Counted from the first letter of the stretch, positions 36,285 to 47,531 are shown. The stretch is 64,000 nucleotides of DNA from Opitutia bacterium UBA7350 (GCA_949524905.1 CATINC010000005.1:124001-188000); one strand, 5' to 3'. The notes: a model not told the origin generated them from the sequence alone. Numbers and translations: made by a program.

Positions 36285-37766
36285 ATGAGTGACAGTACTT
36301 CCATTAAACTTGACACCGTCATTCCCTATACCACGAATGATCCGTCTTTGCGGGCGGAGTTAAGCGAAATTGATCGCTCAATTCGCTCAGCATCGATATT
36401 TTTTACGGCATCAGCTGTAGGCTGGCTCTTGCTGGGAACGGTATTTGCCCTTATCGCGGCTTATAAGCTTCATGAGCCAGGCTTTGCGGTTGGCAGCGAG
36501 TATAGCACCTTTGGTCGTATGCGTGCGGCTCACCTAAATTCCGTGGCACTTGGTTTTGGCAACAATATGATTTTTGGGGTTTGCCTATGGATTATGGCAC
36601 GACTGTGCCGTGCGCCTATCCGTCATGGCGGCCTGCTTTTGATTGCTGGAGCCTTTTGGAATATCGGTCTTACGGTTGGAATTGCAGGTATTATCAAGGG
36701 TGATATCACTTCGGTTGAATGGCTGGAAATTCCAAGATACGCTACACCTTTGCTAGCGATCTCTTACGTGCTGGTCGGTATATGGGGTGTGATGGCTTTC
36801 CGTTTTCGCAAAGGGGAACATGTCTATGTATCTCAATGGTATTTTCTGGCTGCGCTTTTTTGGTTTCCCTGGCTTTATGTTATTGCGCAGATCATGATCA
36901 TTTGGGCACCCGCTCAAGGAGTGGTGCAGTCGATAACGAATTGGTGGTTTGCTCACAATGTCCTTGGGCTTTGGCTAACCCCAATGGCACTTGGGGTAGC
37001 TTATTATCTGATTCCCAAAGTCCTAGGGCGCCCGATTTATTCCTATTATCTTTCAGTACTCGGTTTTTGGTCGCTCGCGCTCTTCTATAATTGGGCTGGG
37101 GTTCACCATCTAATTGGTGGGCCGGTTCCAGTTTGGCTTATTTCGGCCGGCATTGTGGCATCGGTCATGATGGTAATTCCAGTCGTGGTGGTAGCCATTA
37201 ATCATCATATGACCGTGGTGGGCCTCCACCGCGAAGGATGGCGCAGCCCAACCATTCGTTTCGTGGTTTTTGGTGCCATCAACTATACTTTTGTTAGTCT
37301 CATCGGCTCTGCCATGGCACTGCGCGATGTTAACCTCGTCACCCATTTCACTCACTTCACGGTAGGGCATGCGCACCATGGAGCCTACGGATTTTTTGGA
37401 ATGATCCTCTTTGGTGGCGTGTATTACATGATGCCACGCTTGCTACAACGTGAGTGGCCATCGGCAGGTTTGATTAAGATTCATTTTTGGGGTAGTGCCC
37501 TAGGTATTTTGTTGATGGTCTTTGCTCTGCAAATCGGCGGGTGGATTCAAGGGCTTCAGATGAATAATCCGGAAATTGCCTTTTTGGATATTGTGCAAAA
37601 CACGATGCCTTGGTTGAAGGCGCGTACTGTTTCGGGTCTCCTCCTTCTGGTTGCGCACCTTGCCTTTGCCCTCAACTTCTTTTGGATGCTCTTAGCACCG
37701 GGTAAAACTAACAGCAAGGATGCGCCCACATTATTAAATGTTAAAGAGGAGGGAGCAGCCCAATGA
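36285..37766 (+). CDS. ccoN: cbb3-type cytochrome c oxidase subunit I (CcoN)
   Basis: 493 residues, about twelve membrane helices. Haem-copper oxidase subunit I of type C. His83 in [12 protein letters not shown] is a low-spin haem ligand. [26 protein letters not shown] carries a copper-B His, [13 protein letters not shown] carries the HH pair, and [19 protein letters not shown] carries the two haem ligands before the last helices. Reduces O2 to water and pumps protons. It is followed by CcoO with a four-base overlap (ATGA-like). Subunit CcoP in its usual two-haem form is absent; see the cytochrome at 38434. Confidence 0.93.
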   Translation: MSDSTSIKLDTVIPYTTNDPSLRAELSEIDRSIRSASIFFTASAVGWLLLGTVFALIAAYKLHEPGFAVGSEYSTFGRMRAAHLNSVALGFGNNMIFGVCLWIMARLCRAPIRHGGLLLIAGAFWNIGLTVGIAGIIKGDITSVEWLEIPRYATPLLAISYVLVGIWGVMAFRFRKGEHVYVSQWYFLAALFWFPWLYVIAQIMIIWAPAQGVVQSITNWWFAHNVLGLWLTPMALGVAYYLIPKVLGRPIYSYYLSVLGFWSLALFYNWAGVHHLIGGPVPVWLISAGIVASVMMVIPVVVVAINHHMTVVGLHREGWRSPTIRFVVFGAINYTFVSLIGSAMALRDVNLVTHFTHFTVGHAHHGAYGFFGMILFGGVYYMMPRLLQREWPSAGLIKIHFWGSALGILLMVFALQIGGWIQGLQMNNPEIAFLDIVQNTMPWLKARTVSGLLLLVAHLAFALNFFWMLLAPGKTNSKDAPTLLNVKEEGAAQ

Positions 37767-38434
37767 AAAGTCTGCCACTCTTGTTTCTCGGCATTTTCTT
37801 TATGCTGGCTTTTTCCTTCACCGGAATAGTACTCACCAGTCATGTTCAATTTGGTGCCCTCGAACAAACGACTGAAACGCTTGAAGCTGACGAAAATGGC
37901 AACCTTGTCATGCCAGATGGCGAGGCTTTGTATCCGCTCATGGAAGGCGGAGTGACCCTTCAGGGTAAGGAAGTTTATATTTCTATGGGTTGCATATACT
38001 GCCACAGTCAACAGTCCCGTCGCGATTCCTACGGAGCGGATGTTGGTCGTGGTTGGGCGCAACGTGCTACCGTTCCGCGTGATTATATTTCTCAAAGCAG
38101 GGTTCTCCTGGGAACCATGCGCACGGGTCCCGATCTTGTAAATGTCGGAGGACGCCTGCAGGGCGACGGCGGACGCGAATGGCACCATAAGCACCTCTAC
38201 AATCCGCAAATTACTTCAAAGGGTTCCAATATGCCTTCTTTTGCCTTTCTTTACAAAGTACAAGCAATTGACGGGGCACCCTCTGCGAACGCAGTCTCGA
38301 TTCCTGATGATTCCCCTTATGCTCCGCCGGCTGGCTATGAAATCATTCCCACGCGCAGGGCTGAGGCACTGGTGGAATATTTGCTAAGCTTAAAAATCAA
38401 TTACAGCCTGCCAGAGGCACCGATATTGGACTAA
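37763..38434 (+). CDS. ccoO: CcoO-like monohaem cytochrome c subunit
   Basis: 223 residues. N-terminal membrane anchor (about 4-24), then a CcoO-type haem domain with [12 protein letters not shown] (the CxxCHSQ signature), [31 protein letters not shown] and [17 protein letters not shown], where the Met is the sixth ligand. Function: carries electrons to CcoN. It overlaps ccoN by four bases and its stop overlaps the next start by one base. Confidence 0.93.
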   Translation: MKSLPLLFLGIFFMLAFSFTGIVLTSHVQFGALEQTTETLEADENGNLVMPDGEALYPLMEGGVTLQGKEVYISMGCIYCHSQQSRRDSYGADVGRGWAQRATVPRDYISQSRVLLGTMRTGPDLVNVGGRLQGDGGREWHHKHLYNPQITSKGSNMPSFAFLYKVQAIDGAPSANAVSIPDDSPYAPPAGYEIIPTRRAEALVEYLLSLKINYSLPEAPILD

Positions 38435-39117
38435 TGAGCGAGGATAAGACATCACCAGATCGTAATCGGGAGAGCAATATTGACAGTGCTGCTATGCAGG
38501 ATGCTGATATGCAATCAATTCACTCACCACAGTTGAAGCGCGAGCGGAAAGAACCGCATGAGCGACAATCGCCAATTCCAATCAGCTTGCTAACCCTAAT
38601 TTCATTATTGGCTTTTTGGGGCGGTTATTACTTTTCAAATTATTCACAGGATTTCCGTTGGGATGCCTATGATCCTTATGCCAAAGGTGGATTAGGGGAA
38701 GTCGTTGTTGAGGAAAAGACCCTTGCTGAAATTGGAGCACGTGTTTTTCGCGGTCAATGTGTTGCTTGTCACCAAAATTCTGGTCTTGGGGTAGCAGGCG
38801 CATTTCCTCCTTTGGTAAATTCGGAATGGGTCCTTGGGGATGAGGAACGCCTTGCACGTATTTTGATCAACGGATTGAACGGGGAGATAGCTGTGCTCGG
38901 GGATACCTACAACGGAAATATGCCTGCCTTTGGTCCCCATGGGCTCAATCTCAAGCCGAAACAAATAGCGGCGGTGCTCACTTATATCCGCCAGACTTGG
39001 GGTAACAATGCCCCCGAGGTTACTGTAGAGGCACTGGAAGGATATCATGCCGCCTACGGATCAAGGACTGAGCCGTGGACGGCTGAAGAGCTCCTTGCTG
39101 ATTTTCCTATGAAATAG
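38434..39117 (+). CDS. Membrane-anchored monohaem cytochrome c (CcoP-like position)
   Basis: 227 residues. An acidic/basic cytoplasmic N-terminus of about 48 residues, one membrane helix (about 50-68), then one cytochrome c domain with [19 protein letters not shown] and Met in GNMPAFG as sixth ligand. CcoP would have two haems; this protein has one. It probably takes that role as electron input from ActE. It ends the respiratory block, and its last 11 bases overlap the convergent PEP-CTERM gene. The CVACH domain itself is of the class I (c551/COX2-like) type. Confidence 0.88.
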   Translation: MSEDKTSPDRNRESNIDSAAMQDADMQSIHSPQLKRERKEPHERQSPIPISLLTLISLLAFWGGYYFSNYSQDFRWDAYDPYAKGGLGEVVVEEKTLAEIGARVFRGQCVACHQNSGLGVAGAFPPLVNSEWVLGDEERLARILINGLNGEIAVLGDTYNGNMPAFGPHGLNLKPKQIAAVLTYIRQTWGNNAPEVTVEALEGYHAAYGSRTEPWTAEELLADFPMK

Positions 39118-40060
39118 CACCCCGCCGACTCAATCGACGTCTTACGCTTAAGCTAGCAATTATTCCTGCGACGAGTGCCAGAGCTGCAGGTTCAGGTACA
39201 ACAACGGTGAAACCGATATCTTCAAGTGATTTCAGGGTGGTATCACTTAAGAAGGCGCTACCGCTCAAAGACCCAGACATCAATTCATCCTCTAATGATT
39301 CGCCTGCATTCATGCCTGTGGCCACAATAGGCGAGGGAGAATCGTCTCCGGGATCGGCATCGAAGCCTGCTTGATTTTCAAGCGAAAAATGATCGCTCAC
39401 TTCATTCCAGTGTGCGTTTGCAGTCCCTGGACCACCATCCAACTCAACGGGTACATAATTGGCATTTGGGTCAAATTCATCTCGGTAAGCTGCCAGCGCA
39501 GAGGCCCCCATGTATTGACCCGGTGTCCCGCCTGCCAACACTCGCTCGAGGTTGTTTACTCCATCAGTTAGAAATAAATTATTGCCTGGATTATTGTCAT
39601 TATAGAGCCCATTCGCTTCCCAGAGAGTGCCAATTCCAAGGGCATGACCGATTTCATGTCGAATCGTATTTGGATTAAAACCCAGTCCACCTGCGTCTGG
39701 GTGGGTATTAAATTCAGCGCTTCCCGCACCTGAATAAATGAAGACATCATGAAGAAAGTTGGAATTAGGCATGTAATTCGAAACATTATATTGACTGATC
39801 CAGGCACTGCCTAAAACTACACTACCGTTTTGTGCCGCTTCAGAAAATGTATCGACGGAAAAAACCCAGTCACGAGCTACGCCGTCTTGATAGCCTGAAA
39901 TGCGCGACTGCCAGAAATTGAGACCGTCGTTGAAATAGGATTGTTGGAGCGTAGTGAGTTCATTGAGAGCATTTGCGCTGAACTCCAGTGACATATTTAT
40001 GGTGCCCTTAAGGTTGGTGGCGCACACTAATAGAAGAAGGATGGTGGGGTAAGGGCGCAC
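39107..40060 (-). CDS. PEP-CTERM anchored zinc metalloprotease (leishmanolysin-like)
   Basis: 317 residues, start GTG at 40060. Signal peptide (about 1-19), then a protease domain with the zinc helix [14 protein letters not shown]. The usual close third His is absent; instead a long insertion leads to [11 protein letters not shown], whose His is a good third ligand, and DELMSG supplies the Met-turn. This arrangement is that of M8-type metzincins. The C-terminus [23 protein letters not shown] is a PEP-CTERM sorting tag. It should cleave proteins at the cell surface. Transcribed opposite to the respiratory operon. An AT-rich upstream region (40061-40140) probably contains the promoter. Confidence 0.85.
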   Translation of the reverse strand: MRPYPTILLLLVCATNLKGTINMSLEFSANALNELTTLQQSYFNDGLNFWQSRISGYQDGVARDWVFSVDTFSEAAQNGSVVLGSAWISQYNVSNYMPNSNFLHDVFIYSGAGSAEFNTHPDAGGLGFNPNTIRHEIGHALGIGTLWEANGLYNDNNPGNNLFLTDGVNNLERVLAGGTPGQYMGASALAAYRDEFDPNANYVPVELDGGPGTANAHWNEVSDHFSLENQAGFDADPGDDSPSPIVATGMNAGESLEDELMSGSLSGSAFLSDTTLKSLEDIGFTVVVPEPAALALVAGIIASLSVRRRLSRRGAIS

Positions 40061-40231
40061 TTTTTATAAACTAAATAATAAATCATTAAATTTTATATTA
40101 TCCAAAATACTCCTATAAATTCAATAATGTCAAACGGTATTTAAGACTGATTTTGTCGGAGAAAATAAGTGAAATCTACGGATTGATTAGCAGCAAGGGC
40201 TGAGGTAACTGGGCAGTCAGCTCGGCGCGTT

Positions 40232-41524
40232 TTATAAATCAATTCTGTGAATACCATCAACGAGCACTTGAATGGTTTTTTCAATGTGATGACTTTGATG
40301 GGCTGTGCTGATGAAGCAGGTTTCGTAGGGTGACGGGGGCAGGTAGACACCGTTTTTAAGTGCGTGGTTGAAGAGTTGTTTAAAAGCCTTCGTTCTACTG
40401 GCGGTGGCTTGGCTGAAATTGCGGACGGGTTCATTGGCAAAGAATAAGGCGAACATTGAGCCAACTTGAGGCACTTGAAGAGGCAGGCCTTTTACTTGAG
40501 CTGCCGCGCGCAGAGCTTCAGCCATTTGAGCACCTTTAGCATGAAGGGCGGAGTAAGGCTGCCTTTCGCACAGTTTTTCAAGCGAGGCAATTCCCGCTGC
40601 CATTGCAAGTGGATTGCCGCTGAGGGTGCCCGCTTGATAGACCGGACCCAGTGGGGCGAGGTGATCCATGATTTCGGCTTTGCCGCCGAGCGCACCAACG
40701 GGAAGCCCACCGCCGATAATTTTGCCGAGGGCAGTGAGGTCGGGCGTGATTTTGGTGAGTTCCTGTACTCCCCCAGCAGCAAGTCGGAAACCGGTCATAA
40801 CTTCGTCGAAAATCAATAGGGCGCCGTGGGCGGAGCAAAGGCTTCGGAGGCCTTCAAGGTAGCCGCTGTCAGGAAGAATAAGGCCGCAATTAGCGGGGTA
40901 AGGTTCAACAATAATGGCGGCTATTTGGTCACCTTGCTCCGCAAAACAAGCTTTGGCGGCTTCAGGGTCGTTGTATTCAAGAACGATGGTTTCGGCAGCA
41001 AAACTGGCGGGAATGCCTGCACTATCAGGATTACCCAAGGTCAGTGCGCCCGAGCCAGCCTTGACGAGCAGGGAATCAACATGACCATGGTAACACCCTG
41101 CGAATTTAATGATTTTATCGCGTCCGGTATATCCCCGAGCGAGCCGGATGGCAGATAAGGTGGCTTCCGTACCGCTGTTACACATCCGAACTTTTTCAAC
41201 CGAGGGTACCATAGAAACAATTTGTTTCGCCATCCTGACTTCATCTGCGTTGGGGGTACCAAAACTAGTGCCACGTTCAAGGGCAGCGGCGATGGAATTA
41301 TGGATGTCGGGATCATGATGACCATGAATAGCGGGGCCCCAGGTACAGACGTAGTCAATGAGTTCTCGGCCGTCGCTGGTATAGAGATGAGCACCTTCAG
41401 CGCGAGCGGTGAAAAAGGGGCTTCCACCCACAGATCTAAAAGCACGGACAGGGGAATTTACGCCGCCTGGCATGAGAGCCTGCGCTTGGGTGAAGAGATC
41501 GCTGGAAGAGTCGTTATTTGCCAT
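40232..41524 (-). CDS. hemL: Glutamate-1-semialdehyde 2,1-aminomutase
   Basis: 430 residues. PLP enzyme that makes 5-aminolevulinate for haem. Conserved segments include [62 protein letters not shown] and the PLP Lys in [19 protein letters not shown]. It is transcribed alone on the minus strand, 26 bases after nadE. The 171 bases downstream (40061-40231) show no gene. Confidence 0.96.
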   Translation of the reverse strand: MANNDSSSDLFTQAQALMPGGVNSPVRAFRSVGGSPFFTARAEGAHLYTSDGRELIDYVCTWGPAIHGHHDPDIHNSIAAALERGTSFGTPNADEVRMAKQIVSMVPSVEKVRMCNSGTEATLSAIRLARGYTGRDKIIKFAGCYHGHVDSLLVKAGSGALTLGNPDSAGIPASFAAETIVLEYNDPEAAKACFAEQGDQIAAIIVEPYPANCGLILPDSGYLEGLRSLCSAHGALLIFDEVMTGFRLAAGGVQELTKITPDLTALGKIIGGGLPVGALGGKAEIMDHLAPLGPVYQAGTLSGNPLAMAAGIASLEKLCERQPYSALHAKGAQMAEALRAAAQVKGLPLQVPQVGSMFALFFANEPVRNFSQATASRTKAFKQLFNHALKNGVYLPPSPYETCFISTAHQSHHIEKTIQVLVDGIHRIDL

Positions 41525-41550
41525 GAAAGCGGTCTTTAGATGAAGAAATT

Positions 41551-43182
41551 TTAATGAACGTATTTTTGGACGATCGGTATGCGTCTTCCGATCCCAAAAG
41601 CAAGCGGAGTGATTTTGAGACCTGGGGCGGCTTGTTGCCGTTTATATTCGTTCAGGTCAACGAGACGCACGATAGCGTCGACTGTTTCGCGCTCGTATCC
41701 CGCATCGACAATTTCTGCGCGGGAGCAACCCGCCTCAACGTAGCGTTGCAAGATACCATCAAGTACAGGATATGGGGGCAGAGAATCAGAATCTTTTTGC
41801 TCGAGGCGTAGCTCTGCTGAGGGTGGCTTCTCAATGGTATTGAGTGGAATTAGCTCCGCTTCCGAATTAAGGTGCCTTGCTAGGGCGTAAACCTTCATTT
41901 TTGGTAAATCAGAGATGACAGCGAGACCACCACACATGTCTCCATAAAGGGTACAGTAACCCACTGCGATTTCACTCTTGTTACCGGTGGTCAGCAGAAG
42001 CGCACTATATTTATTGGAGAGTGCCATAAGGAGGAGTCCGCGTGCTCGGGCTTGAAGGTTTTCTTCGGTTACATCAACCGGTAAATTTTTAAAAAGAGGT
42101 TGCAGTGCTTTTTCGGCGGAGGCAACGGTCTCATTGATCGGGATTTTATGGAATTGGATACCGAGGCGTTGCGCAAGGTCAGCAGCGTCGCTGCGACTGT
42201 GCTCACTGGATATGGCCGATGGTAAGGCGATGCCGATGACGTTTTCTGGACCCATTGCTTCGGCGGCAAGTGCGCAAACTACAGCAGAGTCAATGCCTCC
42301 ACTTAAGCCCAAGAGGACGCGGTCAAATCCGCATTTGCTGGCATAATCACGAAGGCCGAGGACAAGCGCCTTATGAATGGCAGCCATGCCGACTGGATTA
42401 TAGTGAGGCGAAATATGGGAGGTCTTTTTTTTGGAAAGATCAATCAAAGCGTTTTCTGCCTGAAAGGAAGCAAGGCCCGCAAGGATGCCCTGCTGGGGGT
42501 GATGGACGATGCTGCCGCCGTCAAAGATGAGCTCATCATTGCCACCTACCGCATTACAATAAATGACAGGGCAATTACAGCGTTCAGCAGCAGCGCGGAC
42601 AAGATCTTCACGCTGACCTGCTTTGCCAGCATGCCAAGGGCTAGCAGAAAGATTTAAAAGGTAATCAAGGTTTGCAGCGGCAAGCTTCTCTAAGGGGTCA
42701 GCTTGGTAGCGAGCGGTTTTAGGGAGATCCGATTGCGCCCAAATATCTTCACAAATAGTAAGTCCAATTTTCTTTCCCTTCCACTCATGTAGCGTCGGAG
42801 CAGGAGCGGGCTTGAAGTAACGGGTCTCGTCAAAAACATCATAGGTGGGCAACAGGGACTTGCGAGCCAGAGTTTGGATTTCGCCATTTTCGCACCAAGC
42901 GGCGGCATTGTAGCAGGCGCCGTCGTCTTGGATAACGGTTCCAGTTACCAGGGGTGTTGTTCCTGTCTTGGAAGCGAGGAGGGCGAGGGCTTCCTGAACG
43001 TCGCTAATGAAGTGTGATTTAAAGAGGAGATCACGAGGTGGGTAACCACAGATAGCTAATTCAGGGGCAAGCACCAGATCGGCGCCTTCTGTCACCAAAC
43101 CCTCGTAGGCCTCAAGTATTTGAGTACAGTTACCCTTGAGGTCTCCGATGGTAGGATTGATCTGTGCGATGCCAATTTTCAT
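41551..43182 (-). CDS. nadE: Glutamine-dependent NAD+ synthetase
   Basis: 543 residues, two domains. The N-terminal nitrilase-type glutaminase (about 1-260) shows the Glu-Lys-Cys triad: [27 protein letters not shown] and [14 protein letters not shown]. The C-terminal synthetase has the PP-loop [19 protein letters not shown]. Ammonia made from glutamine moves to the second domain to amidate deamido-NAD. It is followed by hemL on the minus strand and diverges from maf. nadD lies at 56255, so two steps of NAD synthesis are in this window but are not clustered. Confidence 0.95.
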   Translation of the reverse strand: MKIGIAQINPTIGDLKGNCTQILEAYEGLVTEGADLVLAPELAICGYPPRDLLFKSHFISDVQEALALLASKTGTTPLVTGTVIQDDGACYNAAAWCENGEIQTLARKSLLPTYDVFDETRYFKPAPAPTLHEWKGKKIGLTICEDIWAQSDLPKTARYQADPLEKLAAANLDYLLNLSASPWHAGKAGQREDLVRAAAERCNCPVIYCNAVGGNDELIFDGGSIVHHPQQGILAGLASFQAENALIDLSKKKTSHISPHYNPVGMAAIHKALVLGLRDYASKCGFDRVLLGLSGGIDSAVVCALAAEAMGPENVIGIALPSAISSEHSRSDAADLAQRLGIQFHKIPINETVASAEKALQPLFKNLPVDVTEENLQARARGLLLMALSNKYSALLLTTGNKSEIAVGYCTLYGDMCGGLAVISDLPKMKVYALARHLNSEAELIPLNTIEKPPSAELRLEQKDSDSLPPYPVLDGILQRYVEAGCSRAEIVDAGYERETVDAIVRLVDLNEYKRQQAAPGLKITPLAFGIGRRIPIVQKYVH

Positions 43183-43252
43183 GCGAGGTTACTTGCTATA
43201 ACAGTAAGAATTTGTTTGTTTGATAAGAATTGCAAACGAATGATGTCGGTAG

Positions 43253-43864
43253 ATGGCACCGAAACAACTACAACCTGCACATTTTATACTGGCCTCAGCC
43301 TCACCCCGCCGGCAAGCCTTACTGCGACGACTAGGGGTCGAATTCACGGTGCAGGTTGCTTCGGTAGTGGAATCGGAGTGTACCTTGCGCGGTCCCGAGT
43401 GGATGGTTGCTCACAATGCATCTTTAAAGGCAGATGCGGTGGCTCTTTACGCAAAAGACGCAATGGTGTTGGGTTCAGATACAACGGTTGCAATATCGGG
43501 ACAGGTTTTAGGCAAACCCCGCGATTTAAGTGAGGCTAGGCAGATGCTGGAATTACTTTCTGGAAACGCTCATACAGTATACACTGCGGTATCCTTGCGT
43601 TTGCAGCAAAGTGGTTACACACACGACTTTGTCGAAACAAGTGAGGTTCATTTTAAGCATTTAGATTCGGCAACCATTAAGGAATATCACCTGCGAGTGG
43701 ATCCTTTGGATAAAGCGGGTGCTTATGGTATTCAAGCAGAGCGCGAGATGATCATCGATACAGTTGTGGGTTCCGTTGAAAACGTCATGGGCTTGCCTAT
43801 TCAGGCATTAGCTGAGATTTTTAAGGAACTGGGAGTAGAATCAAAGCTCTCAAAAAGTGATTAA
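43253..43864 (+). CDS. maf: Maf-like nucleotide pyrophosphatase
   Basis: 203 residues. LASASPRRQALLRRLGVEF at the N-terminus is the Maf signature, with DTTVAISGQVLGKPRDLSEARQML and DKAGAYGIQAE following. These enzymes hydrolyse modified or canonical NTPs (dTTP, UTP) and help prevent misincorporation. The 70 bases up to nadE (43183-43252) form a divergent promoter region. It is followed 8 bases later by the TonB-like gene. Confidence 0.93.
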   Translation: MAPKQLQPAHFILASASPRRQALLRRLGVEFTVQVASVVESECTLRGPEWMVAHNASLKADAVALYAKDAMVLGSDTTVAISGQVLGKPRDLSEARQMLELLSGNAHTVYTAVSLRLQQSGYTHDFVETSEVHFKHLDSATIKEYHLRVDPLDKAGAYGIQAEREMIIDTVVGSVENVMGLPIQALAEIFKELGVESKLSKSD

Positions 43865-43872
43865 TTATTGTA

Positions 43873-44946
43873 GTGCCGACAAGTACGACCATATCTAAGG
43901 CTCCAAGAGCATATAAATTCTGCAGACAATCAATGAAGCCGGGTGTTATTTGGGCTTGGACGCTTTCTTTCATTCTGCATGGGCTCTTGTTATATTTTTT
44001 ACCTCAGGAAATACTTCCAAGGAGCGACGATTTAGGAGCAGTAGAGCCAGAAGTTCTGGAGTTGGTGCTGGAACCGGCAATGGTCAAGCCGGAAGAGCGG
44101 CGTTTTGTAGAGGCAAATCCTAAGGCGCCCGAAAATATTCCAGATGAAAAGCAAAACTACTCCTTTCGAAATCAGCAGGCTGCTCAAGAAAATCCGCTGC
44201 CATTGAGCCAAGAGAATCAACCATGGGTAGAGGGAACGGAGTTTACACAAAAAATCTTAGAAGGTCAATTTGAACAGGCTGCGATGACCCCATCGGCACC
44301 TGAACGACAAAGTGCTCTAAATGCGAGCGAGGCAAGCACGGCGACACCGTTGCCGCCTAAGGGTAGGGAGCAAGCTGAATTTATGAAAGAGGCTGCACAT
44401 GCAAAAATGGGCGAAGACGGAACTAAACCTTTTGATGATTCAAGCACGGATGCCTCCGGGCAATTGGGAGGCGCTTTGCATATTTATGAAACCAAAGAGC
44501 GAAACTTGACTGAGACAGCAGCCTCACATGATATACCCACCGAGGCAAAGCCACGACCGCGACTTGATCCAAAGCTTTTAGTTGGTCCCTTAATGCAAAG
44601 TAAAAGCAATGCATCGCTGAGAGGTAAGCTAGCGATAAATGCAAGTTTCAGTGAATTTGGCGAATATCAACAACAGTTTTACGCGGCGGTTGTTTCAGGA
44701 TGGTATCAGGATATTGATTATTATCAGCCTATCGATTTAAAAACGCGTGTTCAGGTGCGCTTCACGATGCAGGCGAATGGGACTGTTACTGATGTTAAGG
44801 CGGTTGAGTCAACGGCTTCTGAAATTGCCACCCTTATTTGTGAAAATGCCATTTCCCAGCGCAAAAAATTTCGCGCATGGACGAAGGAAATGGTTGAAGT
44901 ATATGGCGAGACTCGTGAGATGACGGTAATATTTATCTACCAGTGA
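43873..44946 (+). CDS. TonB-like energy transducer
   Basis: 357 residues from a GTG at 43873; an ATG at 43933 (MKPGVIWAW) gives 337 and is also possible. One membrane helix near the start (about 27-43, WAWTLSFILHGLLLYFLP), with the His often seen in TonB helices, then a long Pro/Glu/Ala-rich linker and a C-terminal domain (about 270-357, including VRFTMQANGTVTDVKAVES) like the TonB/TolA C-terminus. It should couple the inner membrane to an outer-membrane partner. No exbB/exbD genes are nearby. Its stop overlaps the GTG start of the next gene. Confidence 0.75.
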   Translation: MPTSTTISKAPRAYKFCRQSMKPGVIWAWTLSFILHGLLLYFLPQEILPRSDDLGAVEPEVLELVLEPAMVKPEERRFVEANPKAPENIPDEKQNYSFRNQQAAQENPLPLSQENQPWVEGTEFTQKILEGQFEQAAMTPSAPERQSALNASEASTATPLPPKGREQAEFMKEAAHAKMGEDGTKPFDDSSTDASGQLGGALHIYETKERNLTETAASHDIPTEAKPRPRLDPKLLVGPLMQSKSNASLRGKLAINASFSEFGEYQQQFYAAVVSGWYQDIDYYQPIDLKTRVQVRFTMQANGTVTDVKAVESTASEIATLICENAISQRKKFRAWTKEMVEVYGETREMTVIFIYQ

Positions 44947-45767
44947 AAATTAAATCTATAAAACTTGAAAAACTCCCGCTGGGCAAGGGAGCGCGATTAC
45001 TAGGAAGCAACGAGGATGGGTTGTTGGCCTTCGAAAAACCTGCGGGCTTGATGACGCACCCCAATTCAAAAAAAGATGAAAAACGCGCTCTTTTAAACGC
45101 AAGATACGATCTACGAGAAGAATGCTATCATTGGGAAGATACCACGGGGGTGAGGCAGCAAGTTGATTTAGTGCATCGTTTAGACTCAGCTACTTCAGGT
45201 GTGATTTTGGCTTCCTTAAACCGTGAACTCACCAAGATCATCAAAGAAGCTTTTTTAAATCAAAAGATTACAAAGATTTACTATGCCATCGTTAAAGGCA
45301 CTCCAAAGGGTATTAAAGGCATTTGGGATGATCGCTTGATGAAAGATTGCAAAAATGGGAATCGCATCATTAAAAATGCGATTTCAGTCCGAGCAAAATC
45401 GCACTATCAAATGATAAAAAGGGTAAAAGGAGGGTTTCCCATTTCCTTGGTGAAATTGATGCCAATAACCGGGCGCACACATCAACTTAGAATCCAATGC
45501 CGAAAGCGTAATATACCAATTGTGGGTGATCAGACCTATGGGAGTTTTAGTTTTAACCGAGGTGTGAGGAAAGAGGTTGGCCTTCAGCGCATGTTGCTAC
45601 ACTCCAGCGAAGTTAGCTTTAGTTATTTCTATAAAGGTACGAAAAAAAATGTGAAGTTCGCCAGTGAGTTGCCGGTGGAATTTCAAGGACTCCTAGAATT
45701 TCGCCCCGGAATGGACATGGAAGCGCTTCATGAGCATATCATTAAAACCCAAAAGAGCCAAGATTAG
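44943..45767 (+). CDS. RluA-family pseudouridine synthase
   Basis: 274 residues; the GTG start overlaps the TonB-like stop. LVHRLDSATSGVILASLN is the RluA catalytic motif with the nucleophilic Asp. PITGRTHQLRIQCRKRNIPIVGD is the second conserved block. No N-terminal S4 domain is present, so it is of the short RluA/RluC/TruC type. Target uridine not predictable from the sequence. Base composition is AT-richer than in neighbours such as nadE. Confidence 0.88.
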   Translation: MKIKSIKLEKLPLGKGARLLGSNEDGLLAFEKPAGLMTHPNSKKDEKRALLNARYDLREECYHWEDTTGVRQQVDLVHRLDSATSGVILASLNRELTKIIKEAFLNQKITKIYYAIVKGTPKGIKGIWDDRLMKDCKNGNRIIKNAISVRAKSHYQMIKRVKGGFPISLVKLMPITGRTHQLRIQCRKRNIPIVGDQTYGSFSFNRGVRKEVGLQRMLLHSSEVSFSYFYKGTKKNVKFASELPVEFQGLLEFRPGMDMEALHEHIIKTQKSQD

Positions 45768-45845
45768 CACCTGTAGGCAATCACGCTCTATATTTGCCAA
45801 AAAGGAAAAATAATGGCATGCTTATTCGTTTAGTAGTTTTACACT

Positions 45846-47075
45846 ATGGAACATACAAAGTTTGATCCCAATCGCATCCGAGCAGATTTTCCAATTTTAC
45901 ATCGGGAGGTAGGCGGGCGTCCGCTTATCTATTTGGATAATGCTGCCACGGCGCAAAAACCTAAGGAGGTGATTGATGCGATCAATCAGTACTACGCCTA
46001 TGAAAATGCCAACATTCATCGAGGGGTGCATTATTTGAGCGAACAATTGACGGAGGACTACGAGCAAGTCCGAGCCCATGTAGCAAAATTCTTAGGGTCT
46101 GAGGATCCAGCAGAGGTAGTTTTTACACGCGGTGCTACTGAGAGTATCAACCTTGTAGCGGAGGGATTCGCCAAAAGCATACTTAAGGATGGGGATGAAA
46201 TTCTGATAACACAAATGGAGCATCACGCTAATATTGTGCCTTGGCAGATGGCCGCAGAACAAACAGGAGCAAAGCTTAAGATTTTGCCGGTTTTACCGGA
46301 TGGTTCTCTTGATATGGAAGCCTTGCCGGATTTTTTAACAGAACGCACTCGTATTTTAGCATTTGTACATACTTCCAATACATTGGGTACGATTAATCCT
46401 GCCAAGGAAATGATCGCTATGGCTCACGCTAAAAATATACCGGTTTTGCTAGATGGCGCCCAGTTGGTTCCACATGCGCCGGTTGATTTGATCGATCTGG
46501 ATTGTGACTTTTTTGTTTTTTCAGGTCACAAATTATTTGGACCGACTGGAATTGGAGTACTTTGGGGCAAGCGCGAGTGGTTAGAACGGCTACCTCCCTA
46601 CCAGGGTGGAGGTGATATGATTGAAGTGGTTGATTTTGAGGGAACTACTTTTAAGGAACCCCCTGGCAAATTCGAAGCGGGAACACCCCATATCGCAGGT
46701 GTGATTGGTCTAGGAGCGGCGATTGATTATCTTGAAACTATGGATCGTGCTGGGGCGCTTGTTCATGAGCAAAATTTACTCGAAGCCGCGACCGCCGCCT
46801 TAGAGGCAGTACCTGATCTTTCAATATTTGGAACCGCCACGCAGAAAGCTTCGGTGCTTTCCTTTTTGATCGAGGGAATGCATCCGCACGATATCGGAAC
46901 TTTTCTCAATGCTGACGGCATTGCAATTCGAACCGGACATCACTGCACGCAACCTTTGCTGAAAGCCTTTGGGCATGCTGCTACTGCTCGTGCATCTTTT
47001 GCCTTTTATAATACCATCGAAGAAGTCGAACATCTGGGAATAGCTCTCCACAAAATGCGTCGTTTCTTCGGCTAA
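45846..47075 (+). CDS. sufS: SufS cysteine desulfurase
   Basis: 409 residues, class II (SufS/CsdA) PLP enzyme that releases sulfur from cysteine for Fe-S clusters. [14 protein letters not shown] at the N-terminus, [12 protein letters not shown], the PLP lysine in [19 protein letters not shown] and the active-site Cys in [11 protein letters not shown] are all present. It is followed 3 bases later by sufU, which gives the donor-acceptor pair. Genes sufB, sufC and sufD are not in the window. Confidence 0.94.
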   Translation: MEHTKFDPNRIRADFPILHREVGGRPLIYLDNAATAQKPKEVIDAINQYYAYENANIHRGVHYLSEQLTEDYEQVRAHVAKFLGSEDPAEVVFTRGATESINLVAEGFAKSILKDGDEILITQMEHHANIVPWQMAAEQTGAKLKILPVLPDGSLDMEALPDFLTERTRILAFVHTSNTLGTINPAKEMIAMAHAKNIPVLLDGAQLVPHAPVDLIDLDCDFFVFSGHKLFGPTGIGVLWGKREWLERLPPYQGGGDMIEVVDFEGTTFKEPPGKFEAGTPHIAGVIGLGAAIDYLETMDRAGALVHEQNLLEAATAALEAVPDLSIFGTATQKASVLSFLIEGMHPHDIGTFLNADGIAIRTGHHCTQPLLKAFGHAATARASFAFYNTIEEVEHLGIALHKMRRFFG

Positions 47076-47078
47076 GCC

Positions 47079-47531
47079 TTGAGTGAAAAACACGAATTTT
47101 CATCGGATATGAACGACGAGAATGCCCATCTCACCGAGCTGTATCAGGCCACGATTTTAGAGCATAACAAAAATCCACGCCATTATGGCATTTTGCCGGA
47201 TCATACTGAGGTAGTAGAAGGGTTTAATCCATTATGCGGTGATAAAATTACTTTTTATCTTAAGCGAACCGATGGGAAATTAAAGGGTGCAAGTTTTGAA
47301 TGCGCTGCTTGCGCAATTTGTAAAGCCAGTGCTTCCATTTTGCTAGACGAGGCCTTTAATAAGGGTTTCCAGAACTACAAAGCAACGCATGCAAGAGGTC
47401 TTGCATTCCTAGAGGGTGCTGAGGCAGGCGTGAGCCCCGAGCTTGCCTTGAGTGCTTTAGGAGCCGTCCGTGCTTTTCCGGCACGAGTAAATTGCGCCCG
47501 CCTTGCTTGGGATACTTTAAAACCGAACTGA
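47079..47531 (+). CDS. sufU: SufU-like iron-sulfur assembly protein
   Basis: 150 residues with a TTG start at 47079; an ATG at 47109 (MNDENAHLTELYQ) would give 140 and may be the real start. Three conserved cysteines of the SufU/IscU scaffold fold are visible: NPLCGDK (about 49), CAACAICKAS (about 75) and PARVNCARLAW (about 139). SufU in Gram-positives is the zinc-dependent sulfur acceptor of SufS, and the adjacent sufS supports that role here. The Cys-Ala-Ala-Cys-Ala-Ile-Cys stretch is richer in cysteine than in most SufU. Confidence 0.88.
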   Translation: MSEKHEFSSDMNDENAHLTELYQATILEHNKNPRHYGILPDHTEVVEGFNPLCGDKITFYLKRTDGKLKGASFECAACAICKASASILLDEAFNKGFQNYKATHARGLAFLEGAEAGVSPELALSALGAVRAFPARVNCARLAWDTLKPN

